Positions 19,199 through 28,494 are shown, counted from the stretch's first letter. The stretch: DNA of 64,000 nt from DSVZ01 sp037439785 (GCA_037439785.1 JBBIVJ010000015.1:1-64000), one strand, 5' to 3'. Made by a program: numbers and translations. Notes: generated by a model from the sequence alone, not told the origin.

Positions 19199-21216
19199 AC
19201 CCTGCCCCTTCGACCCCCTCCCGGTTGGCGCGCCTGCGCCAGCGCCCCCTGCTGCTCAGTGCCGCTGCCCTGCTGGTCCTGCTGCTGGTCTGGCTGCTCT
19301 GGCCCGGTGGGACCGCCATGGCCAAGACCGAGTACTTCGAGGTCAAACGGGGCGACTTCACCGTCTCCGTCGTCGAGGCCGGCACACTGACCGCGCTCAA
19401 CGAGGTCAGCGTCCGCAACGAGGTCGAGGGCACCGCCCGCATCATCTACATCGTCAAGGAAGGCACCTACGTGAAGAAGGGCGACCTGCTGGTCGAACTG
19501 GACTCGGCCCAGGCCCTGGACCAGGTCAACCAGCAGCGCATCAACGTCGAAAAGGCCAGCAATGCCGTCATCAACGCCCAGCTCACCCTCGACATCCAGC
19601 GCAGCCAGACCAACAGCGACATCAGCGCCGCTCTGCTCAAACTCGATCTGGCCAAGCTGGACCTGGACAAGTTCGAGCGCGGCCAGGCCTACGTCTCGCT
19701 GCTCCAGGCCAGCAACCGCTTCCTCCAGGCGGAGGCCCAGCTCAAGGTCAGCGAGGAAAACTTCCGCAACTCGACCAACCTCTACGCCAAAGACTACGAG
19801 ACCAAGCAGAAGGTGGACAGCGACTGGCTGTCCCTGCTCAACGGCTACAACTCCCTCATTGTGGCCAGCAACGACATCTTCCTGTTGCGCGAATTTGACC
19901 TCCGCAAACAGCGCGCCCAGTACGAGGCCGCCGTCGCCGAGGCCCAGAAGGAACTGGACCGCGTCCTGCAGCAAAGCGAGCGGCGCATCGCCCAGTACGA
20001 AGCCGACCTGCGCACCCAGATCACCACCCTCGACCTGAACCTGCGCAAACTGGAGCGGGACGAAAAGAACCTCACCGCCTGCAAGATTTTCGCCCCCCAG
20101 GACGGCCTGGTGGTGTTCGCCGTGAGCGAAAACCGCTTCAGTGCCGAGTCGCTCATCGAGGAGGGCGCCACCGTGCGCAACCGCCAGGAGTTGATCAAAT
20201 TGCCCAACACCGCGCGGATGAAGGTCACCGTCAAAATCCACGAGTCCAACATCAACCTCATCCGCGCCGGCCAGCCCGCCCTGGTGGTGCTGGACTCGAT
20301 GCCCGACCAGTCCTTCCGCGCCGTGGTGGACCGCGTGGCCCTGCTCCCCGACTCCCAGGCCCGCTGGGGCAACCCCAACCTCAAGGTGTACAACACCGAG
20401 GTCGTCGTCACCGACCCCCTGCCCGACGTCAAACCCGGCGTCTCCGCCAAGGCCGAGATCATCATCACCAACATCGCCAACGCGCTGTCCATCCCCATCC
20501 AGGCCGTGACCACCCTCAAGGGCCGCCAGGTCGCCTATGCCCTGCGTGGGAACCGCGCCGAACCCCGTCCGGTAGAAGTCGGCCTCTTCAACACCAAGTT
20601 CGTCCAGATCCTCTCCGGCCTGGAAGCCGGCGACCGCGTCCTCCTCGCGCCCCCGTTGGATACGGGCGGCCGCGACCTCGAGGGCAGCCTCCTGGCCGAG
20701 GACGAAAAGGCCCGCTCCCTGGCCACCAATCCCCCGCCGGCCCGGGCGGCCAGCGTCGTGCCCGCCGCCACGGCCGCCGCCCCGGGCAACGGCCCCCGCC
20801 TCGCGGCTGCCGACACCGAGGCCGCCCCCGCTCCCGGCGCTGGCGAGCCCGCTTCCCCACCCCGTGCCACCCCACCGGCCGCGGCAGGACTCGCCAACGG
20901 CGGCGGACCGGGCGGACCGGCAGGCCCGGGCGGTTTCGACCGCGAAGCCATGATGAAGGAATTTGACAAGAATGGGGACGGCCAGCTCGACGAGGAGGAG
21001 CGCACGGCCATGCGTGAGACGATGCGCCAGCGTTTCGGCGGTGCCGGCGGCCCGGGCGGCGCTGGCCGGGGCGCGGGGTTCAACCGCGAAGAGATGCTCC
21101 GTCGCTTCGATCACAACGGCGACGGCGAGCTGGACGATCAGGAGCGGGAGGCCATGCGCGCCGAATTTGGCCGCAACCGCAGCCGCACCAACGCTCCGCC
21201 CCGCTCCGAGCCATGA
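19195..21216 (+). CDS. Periplasmic adaptor (HlyD/MacA-like) with C-terminal EF hands
   Basis: 673 residues. One N-terminal membrane anchor (PLLLSAAALLVLLLVWLLW, residues 18-37). The barrel and lipoyl halves are visible (FEVKRGDFTVSVVEAGTL; IVKEGTYVKKGDLLVELDSAQAL), split by a long helical hairpin (about residues 100-300). The beta-barrel follows (VTVKIHESNINLIRAGQPALVVLDS). After an Ala/Pro/Gly linker of about 70 residues the C-terminus holds two canonical EF-hand loops, DKNGDGQLDEEE and DHNGDGELDDQE. EF hands are not usual in this family, so Ca2+ may tune the exporter. The start codon overlaps the upstream stop (ATGA) and the stop overlaps the next start (ATGA). Confidence 0.88.
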   Translation: MNPAPSTPSRLARLRQRPLLLSAAALLVLLLVWLLWPGGTAMAKTEYFEVKRGDFTVSVVEAGTLTALNEVSVRNEVEGTARIIYIVKEGTYVKKGDLLVELDSAQALDQVNQQRINVEKASNAVINAQLTLDIQRSQTNSDISAALLKLDLAKLDLDKFERGQAYVSLLQASNRFLQAEAQLKVSEENFRNSTNLYAKDYETKQKVDSDWLSLLNGYNSLIVASNDIFLLREFDLRKQRAQYEAAVAEAQKELDRVLQQSERRIAQYEADLRTQITTLDLNLRKLERDEKNLTACKIFAPQDGLVVFAVSENRFSAESLIEEGATVRNRQELIKLPNTARMKVTVKIHESNINLIRAGQPALVVLDSMPDQSFRAVVDRVALLPDSQARWGNPNLKVYNTEVVVTDPLPDVKPGVSAKAEIIITNIANALSIPIQAVTTLKGRQVAYALRGNRAEPRPVEVGLFNTKFVQILSGLEAGDRVLLAPPLDTGGRDLEGSLLAEDEKARSLATNPPPARAASVVPAATAAAPGNGPRLAAADTEAAPAPGAGEPASPPRATPPAAAGLANGGGPGGPAGPGGFDREAMMKEFDKNGDGQLDEEERTAMRETMRQRFGGAGGPGGAGRGAGFNREEMLRRFDHNGDGELDDQEREAMRAEFGRNRSRTNAPPRSEP

Positions 21217-22004
21217 ACTCGGTTGCGTCCCCCCCCGCGCCGCACCCCCCCCCCGCCGCGCCGCCGCCCGGCGCGGGCGATGGCCGGCCGATCATCGGAT
21301 TACAGGCCATCCACAAGATTTACGCCCTGGGAGAGGAGGCTCAGGTGCACGCCCTGCGCGGGGTGGACCTGGCCATCACCGCCGGCTCCTACCTGGCCAT
21401 CATGGGCCCCTCCGGCTCCGGCAAATCCACCCTCCTGAACCTGCTGGGCTGCCTGGACCGCCCCACTGCCGGCCGCTATTTCCTGGGCGGGGAGGATGTG
21501 TCCCAGATGAGTGACGACCAGCTCTCCGAGGTCCGCGGCCGCCGCATCGGCTTCATTTTTCAGTCCTACAATCTCATCCCCCAGCTCAGCGTGCTGGAGA
21601 ACATCCAGGTGCCCCTGCTGTACCAGGGTCTGGACCTGCGAGCGTACGAGGACCGGTGCGTCGAGCTGGCCCGGCTGGTGGGCCTGGGCGACCGCCTGCA
21701 CCACCGCCCCAACCAGCTCTCCGGCGGCCAGCAACAGCGCGTGGCCATCGCGCGGTCGCTGGTCAACGACCCGCTGATGATCCTGGCCGACGAACCCACC
21801 GGCAACCTGGACTCGAAAACCGGCGCGGAGGTGCTCGACCTCATTGACCGGCTCAACCACCAGGGCAAGACCATCGTCCTGGTCACGCACGACGACCGCG
21901 TCGCCTCCCGCGCCCACCGCGTCATTCACATGCGCGACGGCCTGATTGACCGGGAGGTCCTCAACCGTCCCGCCCCCGGCCGCGCCGCCTCCGCCCATGC
22001 TTAG
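21213..22004 (+). CDS. MacB/LolD-like ABC transporter ATPase
   Basis: 263 residues. After a Pro/Ala-rich lead of about 25 residues all ABC motifs are intact: Walker A GPSGSGKST near residue 69, Q-loop FIFQSYNLIPQLS, signature LSGGQQQR, Walker B MILADEPTGNLDS and the switch His in LVTHD. It overlaps the adaptor gene by four bases and the permease gene by eight. It powers the MacB-like permease encoded next to it. Confidence 0.93.
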   Translation: MNSVASPPAPHPPPAAPPPGAGDGRPIIGLQAIHKIYALGEEAQVHALRGVDLAITAGSYLAIMGPSGSGKSTLLNLLGCLDRPTAGRYFLGGEDVSQMSDDQLSEVRGRRIGFIFQSYNLIPQLSVLENIQVPLLYQGLDLRAYEDRCVELARLVGLGDRLHHRPNQLSGGQQQRVAIARSLVNDPLMILADEPTGNLDSKTGAEVLDLIDRLNHQGKTIVLVTHDDRVASRAHRVIHMRDGLIDREVLNRPAPGRAASAHA

Positions 22005-23298
22005 TTTCCAGCTTCTCAGCACCGTCCGGCTGGGCATCAAGAGCCTGCTGCTGCACAAGCTGCGCTCGGGGCTGACCATGCTGGGCATCATCTTCGGCGT
22101 CTGCTCGGTCATCGCCATGCTGGCCATCGGCGAGGGCGCCTCCTACGAGGCCCAGGAAGCCATCAAGAAACTGGGAAGCAACAACATCCTGGTCCGCAGC
22201 CTCAAGCCCCCCGAGGCCTCCCGCCAGCAGGGTGGGGGCGGCGGCCCCGGCCCGCGGGGCTTGAGCCTGAAGTACGGCCTGACCTACGCCGATGCCGCCC
22301 GCCTGCAGCAGACCATCCCCGGGGTGAAGTACGTGGTGCCCATGCGCATCATCCGGGAGAACGTCCGCTTCGGCCGCAACGAGGTCCCCTGCCAGGTCAT
22401 TGGTACCCTGCCGGTGTACACGGAGGTGACCCAGGTGGACGTGCTCCGCGGCCGCTTCCTCACCGACCTGGACGAGCTGTACAAGAACAACGTCTGCGTC
22501 ATCACCGCCGGGCTGGCGCGGCGGTTGTTCCCGACCGAGGACCCGATGCAGCATTCGGTGAAGATTGACGCCTTTTACTACCGGGTGGTGGGCATCATCC
22601 AGGAAACCGGCAAGGCCGAGCAGCGCACCCAGACCGGGCCCATGGAGGGCCAGCCGCTGGACAACAACGTGTACATCCCCCTGTCCACCTCGCGCACCCG
22701 CTTCGGGGAAGTACTCATCCGGCGCCTGGCCGGCAGCATCGAGGCCGAGGAGGTGCAGTTGCACCAGGTCACCGTACAGATGGAGGACACCGCCGCTGTC
22801 CAGACCGCCGACCCGCAGATTCGCACGCTGCTCAAGCACTTCCACGACCAGAACGACTACGAGCTGATCGTGCCGCTGGAGCTGCTGCGCCAGGCCGAGG
22901 CCACCAAGCGGCGCTTCAACATCGTCCTGGGCTCGATCGCCGCCATCTCCCTGCTGGTCGGCGGCATCGGCATCATGAACATCATGCTGGCCAACGTCAC
23001 CGAACGCACCCGGGAGATCGGGGTGCGCCGCGCCCTGGGCGCCAAGCGGCGGGACATCACCCTGCAGTTCCTGGTGGAAACGGTGGTGCTTTCGGTCGGG
23101 GGCGGACTTGTCGGCGTGGCCGTGGGCATGCTCACGCCCGTGGTCGTCTCGGTGGCCACCGACATGAAGACCATCGTCACCCTCTGGTCGGTGCTGGTGG
23201 CCTTTGGCATCTCCGGCGCGGTGGGCATCATCTTCGGCCTGTACCCGGCGCGGGCGGCGGCGTTGCTCGACCCCATCGAGGCGTTGCGCCACGAGTGA
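21997..23298 (+). CDS. MacB-like FtsX-family permease
   Basis: 433 residues from ATG 21997. Topology is the MacB/FtsX type: one N-terminal membrane segment (TMLGIIFGVCSVIAMLAIGEGA), a large periplasmic domain with the MacB-typical VTAGLARRLF and VTVQMED strands, and three C-terminal segments beginning IVLGSIAAISLLVGGIGIMNIMLANVTERTREIGVRRALGAKRRDI. The ATPase is a separate protein here. Last gene of the exporter operon; the cargo (peptide, lipoprotein or small molecule) is unknown. Confidence 0.92.
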   Translation: MLSFQLLSTVRLGIKSLLLHKLRSGLTMLGIIFGVCSVIAMLAIGEGASYEAQEAIKKLGSNNILVRSLKPPEASRQQGGGGGPGPRGLSLKYGLTYADAARLQQTIPGVKYVVPMRIIRENVRFGRNEVPCQVIGTLPVYTEVTQVDVLRGRFLTDLDELYKNNVCVITAGLARRLFPTEDPMQHSVKIDAFYYRVVGIIQETGKAEQRTQTGPMEGQPLDNNVYIPLSTSRTRFGEVLIRRLAGSIEAEEVQLHQVTVQMEDTAAVQTADPQIRTLLKHFHDQNDYELIVPLELLRQAEATKRRFNIVLGSIAAISLLVGGIGIMNIMLANVTERTREIGVRRALGAKRRDITLQFLVETVVLSVGGGLVGVAVGMLTPVVVSVATDMKTIVTLWSVLVAFGISGAVGIIFGLYPARAAALLDPIEALRHE

Positions 23299-23367
23299 GG
23301 GAGTGCCCCCGGCGGGCGGTGGTCTTCACGCTTGCGCGGCGGGACCACCCCGCCACCATGCCGGGCC

Positions 23368-24654
23368 ATGCGCCACCGTCCGATCCCGCGCACGTTGTTC
23401 CATGAAAACCGCCGCCGGCTGGCGGCCCTGCTGCCGCCGCGTTCGCTGGCCGTGGTCAACGCCAACGACCTGCTGCCCACCAACGCCGACGGCCGGCTGC
23501 GGATGCAGCCCAACTCGGACCTGTTTTACCTCACCGGCATCGAGCAGGAGGAGACGGTGCTGGTGCTGGCGCCCGACGCCTTCGACGAGAAGCAGCGGGA
23601 GATGCTGTTTCTGCGCCAGCCCAACGAGCACCTCAAGGTCTGGGAGGGGCACAAGCTCAGCCCCGACGAGGCCGGGGCGATCTCCGGCGTGAAGCAGGTG
23701 CGCTGGCTCACCGAGCTGCCGGCCGAGCTGCACAAGCTGATGTGCGAGATGGAGCACGTGTACCTCAACGCCAACGAACACCCCCGGGCGGTCATCGAGG
23801 TCGAGACGCGGGAGGCGCGGTTTGTGCGGGCCTTGCAGCGGCGCTACCCCCTGCACGATTACCGGCGGCTGGCCCCCCTGTTGTCCCGGCTGCGCGTGGT
23901 CAAGTCCGACCCCGAGCTGGCCCTGATCCGGGAGGCGTGTGCGCTGACCGGGCGGGGCCTGGCCCGCGTGTTGCCCCTGGTGCGCCCCGGCGTCAACGAA
24001 TGCGAAATCGAGGCCGAACTGGCGCGGGAGTTCATCCGCGGCCGCGGCGCCTTTGCCTACCCCCCCATCATTGCCTCCGGCCCCAATTCCTGCGTCCTGC
24101 ACTATACCGCCAACGATCGGACCTGCCGCAAGGGGGAGGTGCTGCTGCTGGACGCGGCGGCCAGCTATGCCAACTACAATGCGGACCTGACCCGTACCCT
24201 GCCGGTGAGCGGCCGGTTCACGCGCCGGCAGCGCCGGGTGTACGACGCGGTGCTGCGCACCCTGCGGGCGATGATCCGCGCGGCCACGCCGGGCAAGCTG
24301 CACCGGGACTGGCAGCGCGAGGCCGAGGCGCTGCTCACCGAGGAGTGCCTGCGCCTGGGGTTGCTCACCGCCCGCGAGGTCCGCCGCCAGTCCCCCGACC
24401 GGCCGGCGGTGAAGAAGTACTTCATGCACGGCCTGGGGCACGTCATCGGTCTGGATGTCCACGATGTGGGGAGCTTGCGGGAACCGATCGCCCCCGGCTG
24501 GGGGCTCACCGTGGAGCCGGGGTTGTATCTGCCCGCGGAAGGCTTCGGCGTGCGCCTGGAAAACCTGGTCTGGATCAGCCCGGAGGGACCGGTGGACCTG
24601 ATGGCGGACCTGCCGCTGGAGGCGGAGGAGATCGAGGCTGCGATGCGGGGCTGA
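23368..24654 (+). CDS. pepP: Xaa-Pro aminopeptidase (aminopeptidase P, M24B)
   Basis: 428 residues from ATG 23368. The N-terminal domain (RTLFHENRRRLAALLPP, MQPNSDLFYLTGIEQEETVLVLAPD) is the aminopeptidase P N-domain. The pita-bread catalytic domain shows the five metal ligands: LLDAAASYANYNADLTRT (two Asp), HGLGHVIGLDVHD (His), TVEPGLYLP (Glu) and VRLENLVWI (Glu). It releases N-terminal residues before Pro, in the cytoplasm, using two divalent metals. It converges on pilT with 23 bp between stops. Confidence 0.93.
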   Translation: MRHRPIPRTLFHENRRRLAALLPPRSLAVVNANDLLPTNADGRLRMQPNSDLFYLTGIEQEETVLVLAPDAFDEKQREMLFLRQPNEHLKVWEGHKLSPDEAGAISGVKQVRWLTELPAELHKLMCEMEHVYLNANEHPRAVIEVETREARFVRALQRRYPLHDYRRLAPLLSRLRVVKSDPELALIREACALTGRGLARVLPLVRPGVNECEIEAELAREFIRGRGAFAYPPIIASGPNSCVLHYTANDRTCRKGEVLLLDAAASYANYNADLTRTLPVSGRFTRRQRRVYDAVLRTLRAMIRAATPGKLHRDWQREAEALLTEECLRLGLLTAREVRRQSPDRPAVKKYFMHGLGHVIGLDVHDVGSLREPIAPGWGLTVEPGLYLPAEGFGVRLENLVWISPEGPVDLMADLPLEAEEIEAAMRG

Positions 24655-24677
24655 GCCGCCCGGCCGCGGGCGCCAGC

Positions 24678-25766
24678 TCAGGTGAGGATGCGGCGGGCCT
24701 CGTCCAGGAAGATGCCCTTGAAGTTCATCTCGAGGGCCTGGGGGTTGGTGGCCTTGGCCAGCGCCTCCTTTTCGGTGACGAGGCCCTGCTTGACCAGGTT
24801 GAAGAGCGCCTGGTTGAAGGTCTGCATGCCGTCGTCCACACCCACCTCGATGGCGGCGGCGAGTTTTTCGAGCCGGTTTTCCTCGATGAGTTTCCGGACG
24901 GTGCCGGTGTTGATCATGATCTCCAGGGCCGGGATCATGCCGCCGCCGACCTTGTTGACCAGGCGCTGGCAGACCACGGCGCGGAGGGTGGCGGCCAGTT
25001 GACGGCGGACCTGGTCGCGTTCATCGGGCTTGAAGAAGTCGAGGATGCGACCGATGGCCTGAGAGGCGTTGGTGGTGTGCAAGGTGGAGAGGACCAGGTG
25101 ACCGGTGTCCGCGGCGTTGATGGCGGCCATGAAGCTGGTGGCGTCGCGCATCTCGCCGATCATGATGATGTCCGGGTCCTGGCGCAGGATGTGTTTGAGG
25201 CCCATCTCAAAGGAGAGCGAGTCCAGGCCGATTTCCCGCTGTTCGATGACGCACTGGTTGTCCTCGAAGACGTACTCGATGGGGTCTTCGAGGGTGATGA
25301 TGTGTTTTTTGAAGTTGGCGTTGATGTGCTCGATCATGGCTGCCAGCGTGGTGGACTTGCCGCAGCCGGTGGAGCCGGAGACCAGCACGATGCCGCGGGG
25401 CGTTTCGGCCAGGGTCTTGAGCACGGGCAGCAGGCCCAGTTCCTCGAAGCTGGGCACCTTGACCTTGACGTAGCGCATGGCCAGGCACCACTCCCCCTTT
25501 TGCTGGAAGACGTTGGTGCGAAACCGGCCGATGCCCGGGGCGGCGTAGGAAAAGTCCACCTCGCGGTCCTCCTCCAGCCGCTGGCGGGCGTGGCGGGGGA
25601 CGATCTGGTCCACGACCTTGTTGATCCATTCGAGGGTGGGGAAGGGGGCCTCGATGGCCACCAACTGCCGGTTGATGCGGAAGATGACCGGGGCTCCCGC
25701 CTTGAGGTGCACGTCCGAGGCTCCGCCTTCCACGGCGGTCTGAAGGATGCGCAGGAACAGGTCCAT
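24678..25766 (-). CDS. pilT: Type IV pilus retraction ATPase PilT
   Basis: 362 residues, the usual PilT length. Walker A GSTGCGKSTTLAAMIEH near residue 131, Asp box ITLEDPIEYVFED, Walker B DIIMIGEMRDATSF (the GEMRD form typical of PilT) and His box TGHLVLSTLHTTNASQ. The N-terminus starts directly with the family motif ILQTAVEGGASDVHLKAG. It drives pilus depolymerisation and twitching. It follows a PilZ-domain gene after 21 bp; no other pilus motor genes are in the window. Confidence 0.95.
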   Translation of the reverse strand: MDLFLRILQTAVEGGASDVHLKAGAPVIFRINRQLVAIEAPFPTLEWINKVVDQIVPRHARQRLEEDREVDFSYAAPGIGRFRTNVFQQKGEWCLAMRYVKVKVPSFEELGLLPVLKTLAETPRGIVLVSGSTGCGKSTTLAAMIEHINANFKKHIITLEDPIEYVFEDNQCVIEQREIGLDSLSFEMGLKHILRQDPDIIMIGEMRDATSFMAAINAADTGHLVLSTLHTTNASQAIGRILDFFKPDERDQVRRQLAATLRAVVCQRLVNKVGGGMIPALEIMINTGTVRKLIEENRLEKLAAAIEVGVDDGMQTFNQALFNLVKQGLVTEKEALAKATNPQALEMNFKGIFLDEARRILT

Positions 25767-25787
25767 GGGCAGAAACGGCTCCGGCGT

Positions 25788-26111
25788 TCAGGCAACGGAA
25801 AAGCGGGAGAGCGCCACCAGTTGACGGCGGGCGGTGGCCGGCAGGTTCAGCAGCCACAGGGCAATGGCGTAGCCGGTTCGGCACGTGCCCGAACACTCGA
25901 CCACCACGCCGCGGCTGTGGACCGGTTCCCCCGCGACCGGGGCGTGCACCGCCACCTGCACCTCTGTCCAGAGGGCCAGGGGACGGTCGGACAGGAACAG
26001 CAGGCCGTTTTCGCGGACCACGAAGCGGGTGTGATCGAGCAGCAGGGGGATGCCGTCCGTCGCGGCGTGGTCGGGGTGGGGGTCCACCGGCTCCGGCAGG
26101 TCGCTGGCCAT
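25788..26111 (-). CDS. PilZ-like domain protein
   Basis: 107 residues. The C-terminal two thirds fit a PilZ-type barrel (FLSDRPLALWTEVQVAVHAP, HSRGVVVECSGTCRTGYAIALWLLNL), but the N-terminal RxxxR needed to bind cyclic-di-GMP is not seen. It is probably a non-binding PilZ relative acting with PilT. It has a clear promoter just upstream and is co-transcribed with pilT. Confidence 0.7.
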   Translation of the reverse strand: MASDLPEPVDPHPDHAATDGIPLLLDHTRFVVRENGLLFLSDRPLALWTEVQVAVHAPVAGEPVHSRGVVVECSGTCRTGYAIALWLLNLPATARRQLVALSRFSVA

Positions 26112-26124
26112 AAGTGACGCGGGA

Positions 26125-26152
26125 ACCCTAACACAGCGAGGAGGGGCGTCAA
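26125..26152 (-). promoter_or_regulatory. Promoter of the pilZ-pilT pair
   Basis: Minus strand TTGACG (26147-26152), 16 bases, TAGGGT (26125-26130). The ATG lies about 13 bases beyond the -10, so the leader is only a few to a dozen nucleotides. Confidence 0.65.
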
Positions 26153-26168
26153 TGATGACGCCCGGCCC

Positions 26169-27206
26169 TCACCATTCGATGATCGCGGCCCCCCACGTGA
26201 AGCCGGCGCCAAAGACCAGCAGCAGGATCAGGTCGCCCCGCCGGACGCGCCCCGAGGCGACGGCCTCGTCCAGGGCAATGGCCACCGAGGCGGCGGAGGT
26301 GTTGCCATAGCGGTCCACGTTGACAAACACCTGTTCCAGCCGGGCGCCCAGCCGCTCGGCCACGGCGTCAATGATCCGGCGGTTGGCCTGGTGGGGGATG
26401 ACGCAGGCGATCCGGGAAATGTCCAGGTGACAGCGGCGCAGGGCCTCGCGCGCGGCCGCTTCCATGGCCTGGACGGCGTGTTTGAACGTTTCCCGCCCGT
26501 CCATGCGGATGAAGTGCTGGCGGGCGGTGATGGTTTCTAGCGAGCTGGGCAGCCGGCTGCCCCCACCGGGGACGCACAGGACGTTCCCCTTGCTGCCGTC
26601 AGCCCCCAGGCAGGTGGTCAGCAGCCCGTGGGCGCCGGGGCGGTGTTGGAGCACGGCCGCCCCCGCGCCGTCCCCGAACAGCACGCAGGTGTTGCGGTCG
26701 GTCCAGTCCACGATGCTGCTGAGTTTTTCCGCGCCGATGACCAGCACCGTTTCGCAGGTGCGGGTCATCACGAACTGCTGGCCGATCTCCAGGCCATAGA
26801 TGAACCCCGAGCAGGCGGCCTCAATGTCGAAGGCGGCGGCGCGGCGGGCGCCGATTTTTTTCTGCACCAGGCAGGCCGTCGAGGGGAAGGGCATGTCGGG
26901 CGTGACGGTGGCGGTGATGATGAGGTCCACCGCTTCGGGGGCCACGCCGGCACTGGCCAGGGCCCGGCGGGCCGCGTGGGCGGCGAGGTCCGACGTGGCC
27001 TCGTCCGGGGCGGCCAGCCGGCGCTCGCGGATGCCGGTGCGGGTGCGTATCCACTCGTCCGAGGTGGCCACCATTTTCTCGAGGTCCGCGTTGGTGAGGA
27101 CGCGGGCGGGGACGTAGGAGCCGACGGCGAGGATCGAACAGCTGCGCCCCTGGAAGCCGTGGCGGGCGCGGGGGTTGGCAAGCGGGGCGGCCGGGGCGGA
27201 GCTCAT
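26169..27206 (-). CDS. fabH: 3-oxoacyl-ACP synthase III
   Basis: 345 residues. Catalytic Cys in DIEAACSGFIYGL near residue 124, His in IPHQANRRIID near 267 and Asn in YGNTSAASVAIAL near 297. It joins acetyl-CoA (or a branched starter) to malonyl-ACP to begin fatty acid synthesis. Its ATG overlaps the plsX stop (ATGA) in the usual rpmF-plsX-fabH order. An N-terminal extension of about 20 residues (SSAPAAPLANPRARHGFQGR) precedes the normal start. Confidence 0.96.
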   Translation of the reverse strand: MSSAPAAPLANPRARHGFQGRSCSILAVGSYVPARVLTNADLEKMVATSDEWIRTRTGIRERRLAAPDEATSDLAAHAARRALASAGVAPEAVDLIITATVTPDMPFPSTACLVQKKIGARRAAAFDIEAACSGFIYGLEIGQQFVMTRTCETVLVIGAEKLSSIVDWTDRNTCVLFGDGAGAAVLQHRPGAHGLLTTCLGADGSKGNVLCVPGGGSRLPSSLETITARQHFIRMDGRETFKHAVQAMEAAAREALRRCHLDISRIACVIPHQANRRIIDAVAERLGARLEQVFVNVDRYGNTSAASVAIALDEAVASGRVRRGDLILLLVFGAGFTWGAAIIEW

Positions 27207-28249
27207 GCGGGCGCAGGGTGGGCGGAGGAGGCGGGGGCGAACACCGACGCCGCGTGGCTCAGTTCCTCGGTGATGTGCTGGTTGACGCGCTGCTGGATGG
27301 TGCGGACGGCCTGGCCGATGGCGTTCATGATCGCCCGTTCACGGGAGGAGCCGTGGGCGATGATGACGTTGCCGTTGACGCCCAGTAGCGGGGCGCCGCC
27401 GTGCATTTCGGGGTCCACGCGCTGTTTGATGCTGCGGAAGGCCCCCTTGGCCAGGACGGCGCCCAGTTGGCGCTTGGCGCTGCGGCCCAGCTCCCGCCGC
27501 AGCCAGCGAAAAAAGCTGGTGGCGAGGCTTTCGCAGGTCTTGAGCACGATGTTGCCCACAAAGCCGTCGCAGACCACCACGTCCACGCCGTTCTCGAACA
27601 GGTCGTGCCCTTCAACGTTGCCGATAAAGTTCAGCGGGAGCCGGCGGCAGAGCTTGAACGCTTCCTGGGTCAGTTCGTTGCCCTTCACATCCTCGGTGCC
27701 CACGCTGAGCAACCCCACCCGCGGTCGGGCATAGCCCAGGATGTCGCGCGAGTACACGCTGCCCATGATGGCGAACTGGGCCAGGTGGTGCGGCCGGCAT
27801 TCCACATTGGCCCCCGCATCCACCAGGACAAAGTCATTCACCGGCGCCGGGATCACCGCCAGGATCGCCGGCCGTTCGATCCCCGGCAGGGTCCGCAGCT
27901 TGAGGGTGGCGGCGGTGACCACTCCGCCGGTGTTGCCGGGCGAGATGAGCGCCTCGACCTGCCGTTCCTTGAGCAGCCCCATGGCCCGCACGATCGAGCT
28001 GTCCTTCTTGCGCCGGACGGCCAACAGCGGCTTGTCCTCCATGGTGAGCACCTCGGAGGCATGGACAATTTCCAGGCGGGGGTCCCGCGGGCCGCCAGGA
28101 TGGGCCTCCCAGGCCGTGCGAATCGCCTGCTGGTCCCCCACCAGGTAGAGCCGCGAGAGGGCGGGGTAATGCCGCAGCGCCAGCCGGGCTCCTTCGACCA
28201 CCACCCCGCAGCCGTGGTCGGCCCCCATGACGTCCACCGCAATGCGCAT
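27203..28249 (-). CDS. plsX: Phosphate acyltransferase PlsX
   Basis: 348 residues. Family blocks: MRIAVDVMGADHGCGVVVEGA at the start, LISPGNTGGVVTAATLKLRTLPGIERPAILAVIPA in the middle, VGLLSVGTEDVKGNELTQEAF and ENGVDVVVCDGFVGNIVLKTCES later. It makes acyl-phosphate from acyl-ACP for phospholipid synthesis. It sits between rpmF and fabH and overlaps fabH by four bases. Confidence 0.96.
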   Translation of the reverse strand: MRIAVDVMGADHGCGVVVEGARLALRHYPALSRLYLVGDQQAIRTAWEAHPGGPRDPRLEIVHASEVLTMEDKPLLAVRRKKDSSIVRAMGLLKERQVEALISPGNTGGVVTAATLKLRTLPGIERPAILAVIPAPVNDFVLVDAGANVECRPHHLAQFAIMGSVYSRDILGYARPRVGLLSVGTEDVKGNELTQEAFKLCRRLPLNFIGNVEGHDLFENGVDVVVCDGFVGNIVLKTCESLATSFFRWLRRELGRSAKRQLGAVLAKGAFRSIKQRVDPEMHGGAPLLGVNGNVIIAHGSSRERAIMNAIGQAVRTIQQRVNQHITEELSHAASVFAPASSAHPAPA

Positions 28250-28258
28250 AAAACGACG

Positions 28259-28281
28259 GCGCGGGAGTCAGACTCCCGCGC
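28259..28281 (-). other. 10-bp hairpin between rpmF and plsX
   Basis: GCGCGGGAGT pairs with ACTCCCGCGC across a three-base loop, only ten bases upstream of the plsX start. No T run follows. It could stabilise the rpmF message or dampen read-through into plsX. Confidence 0.5.
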
Positions 28282-28305
28282 GCCGCGTTTCCCGCCGGGC
28301 CGGCC

Positions 28306-28494
28306 TCAGCCGCCGGCTTCCACGGTGAGCACCTGGCGACCGCGATAATACCCGCAGGCGGGGCAAACCCGGTGCGGGAGGTAGGGCGCGGCACACTGGG
28401 GACAGGTGCTCAGTTGGGGGAGTTTCAGCACGCTGTTGTAGGCGCGCCGTTGCCGTTGGCGGCTGTGCGAGGGTTTGCGTTTCGGGACACCCAT
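28306..28494 (-). CDS. rpmF: 50S ribosomal protein L32
   Basis: 62 residues, the normal length. MGVPKRKPSHSRQRQRRA is the L32 start; the zinc-ribbon pairs CPQC and CPAC follow. It sits between yceD and plsX in the classical order. Confidence 0.96.
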   Translation of the reverse strand: MGVPKRKPSHSRQRQRRAYNSVLKLPQLSTCPQCAAPYLPHRVCPACGYYRGRQVLTVEAGG

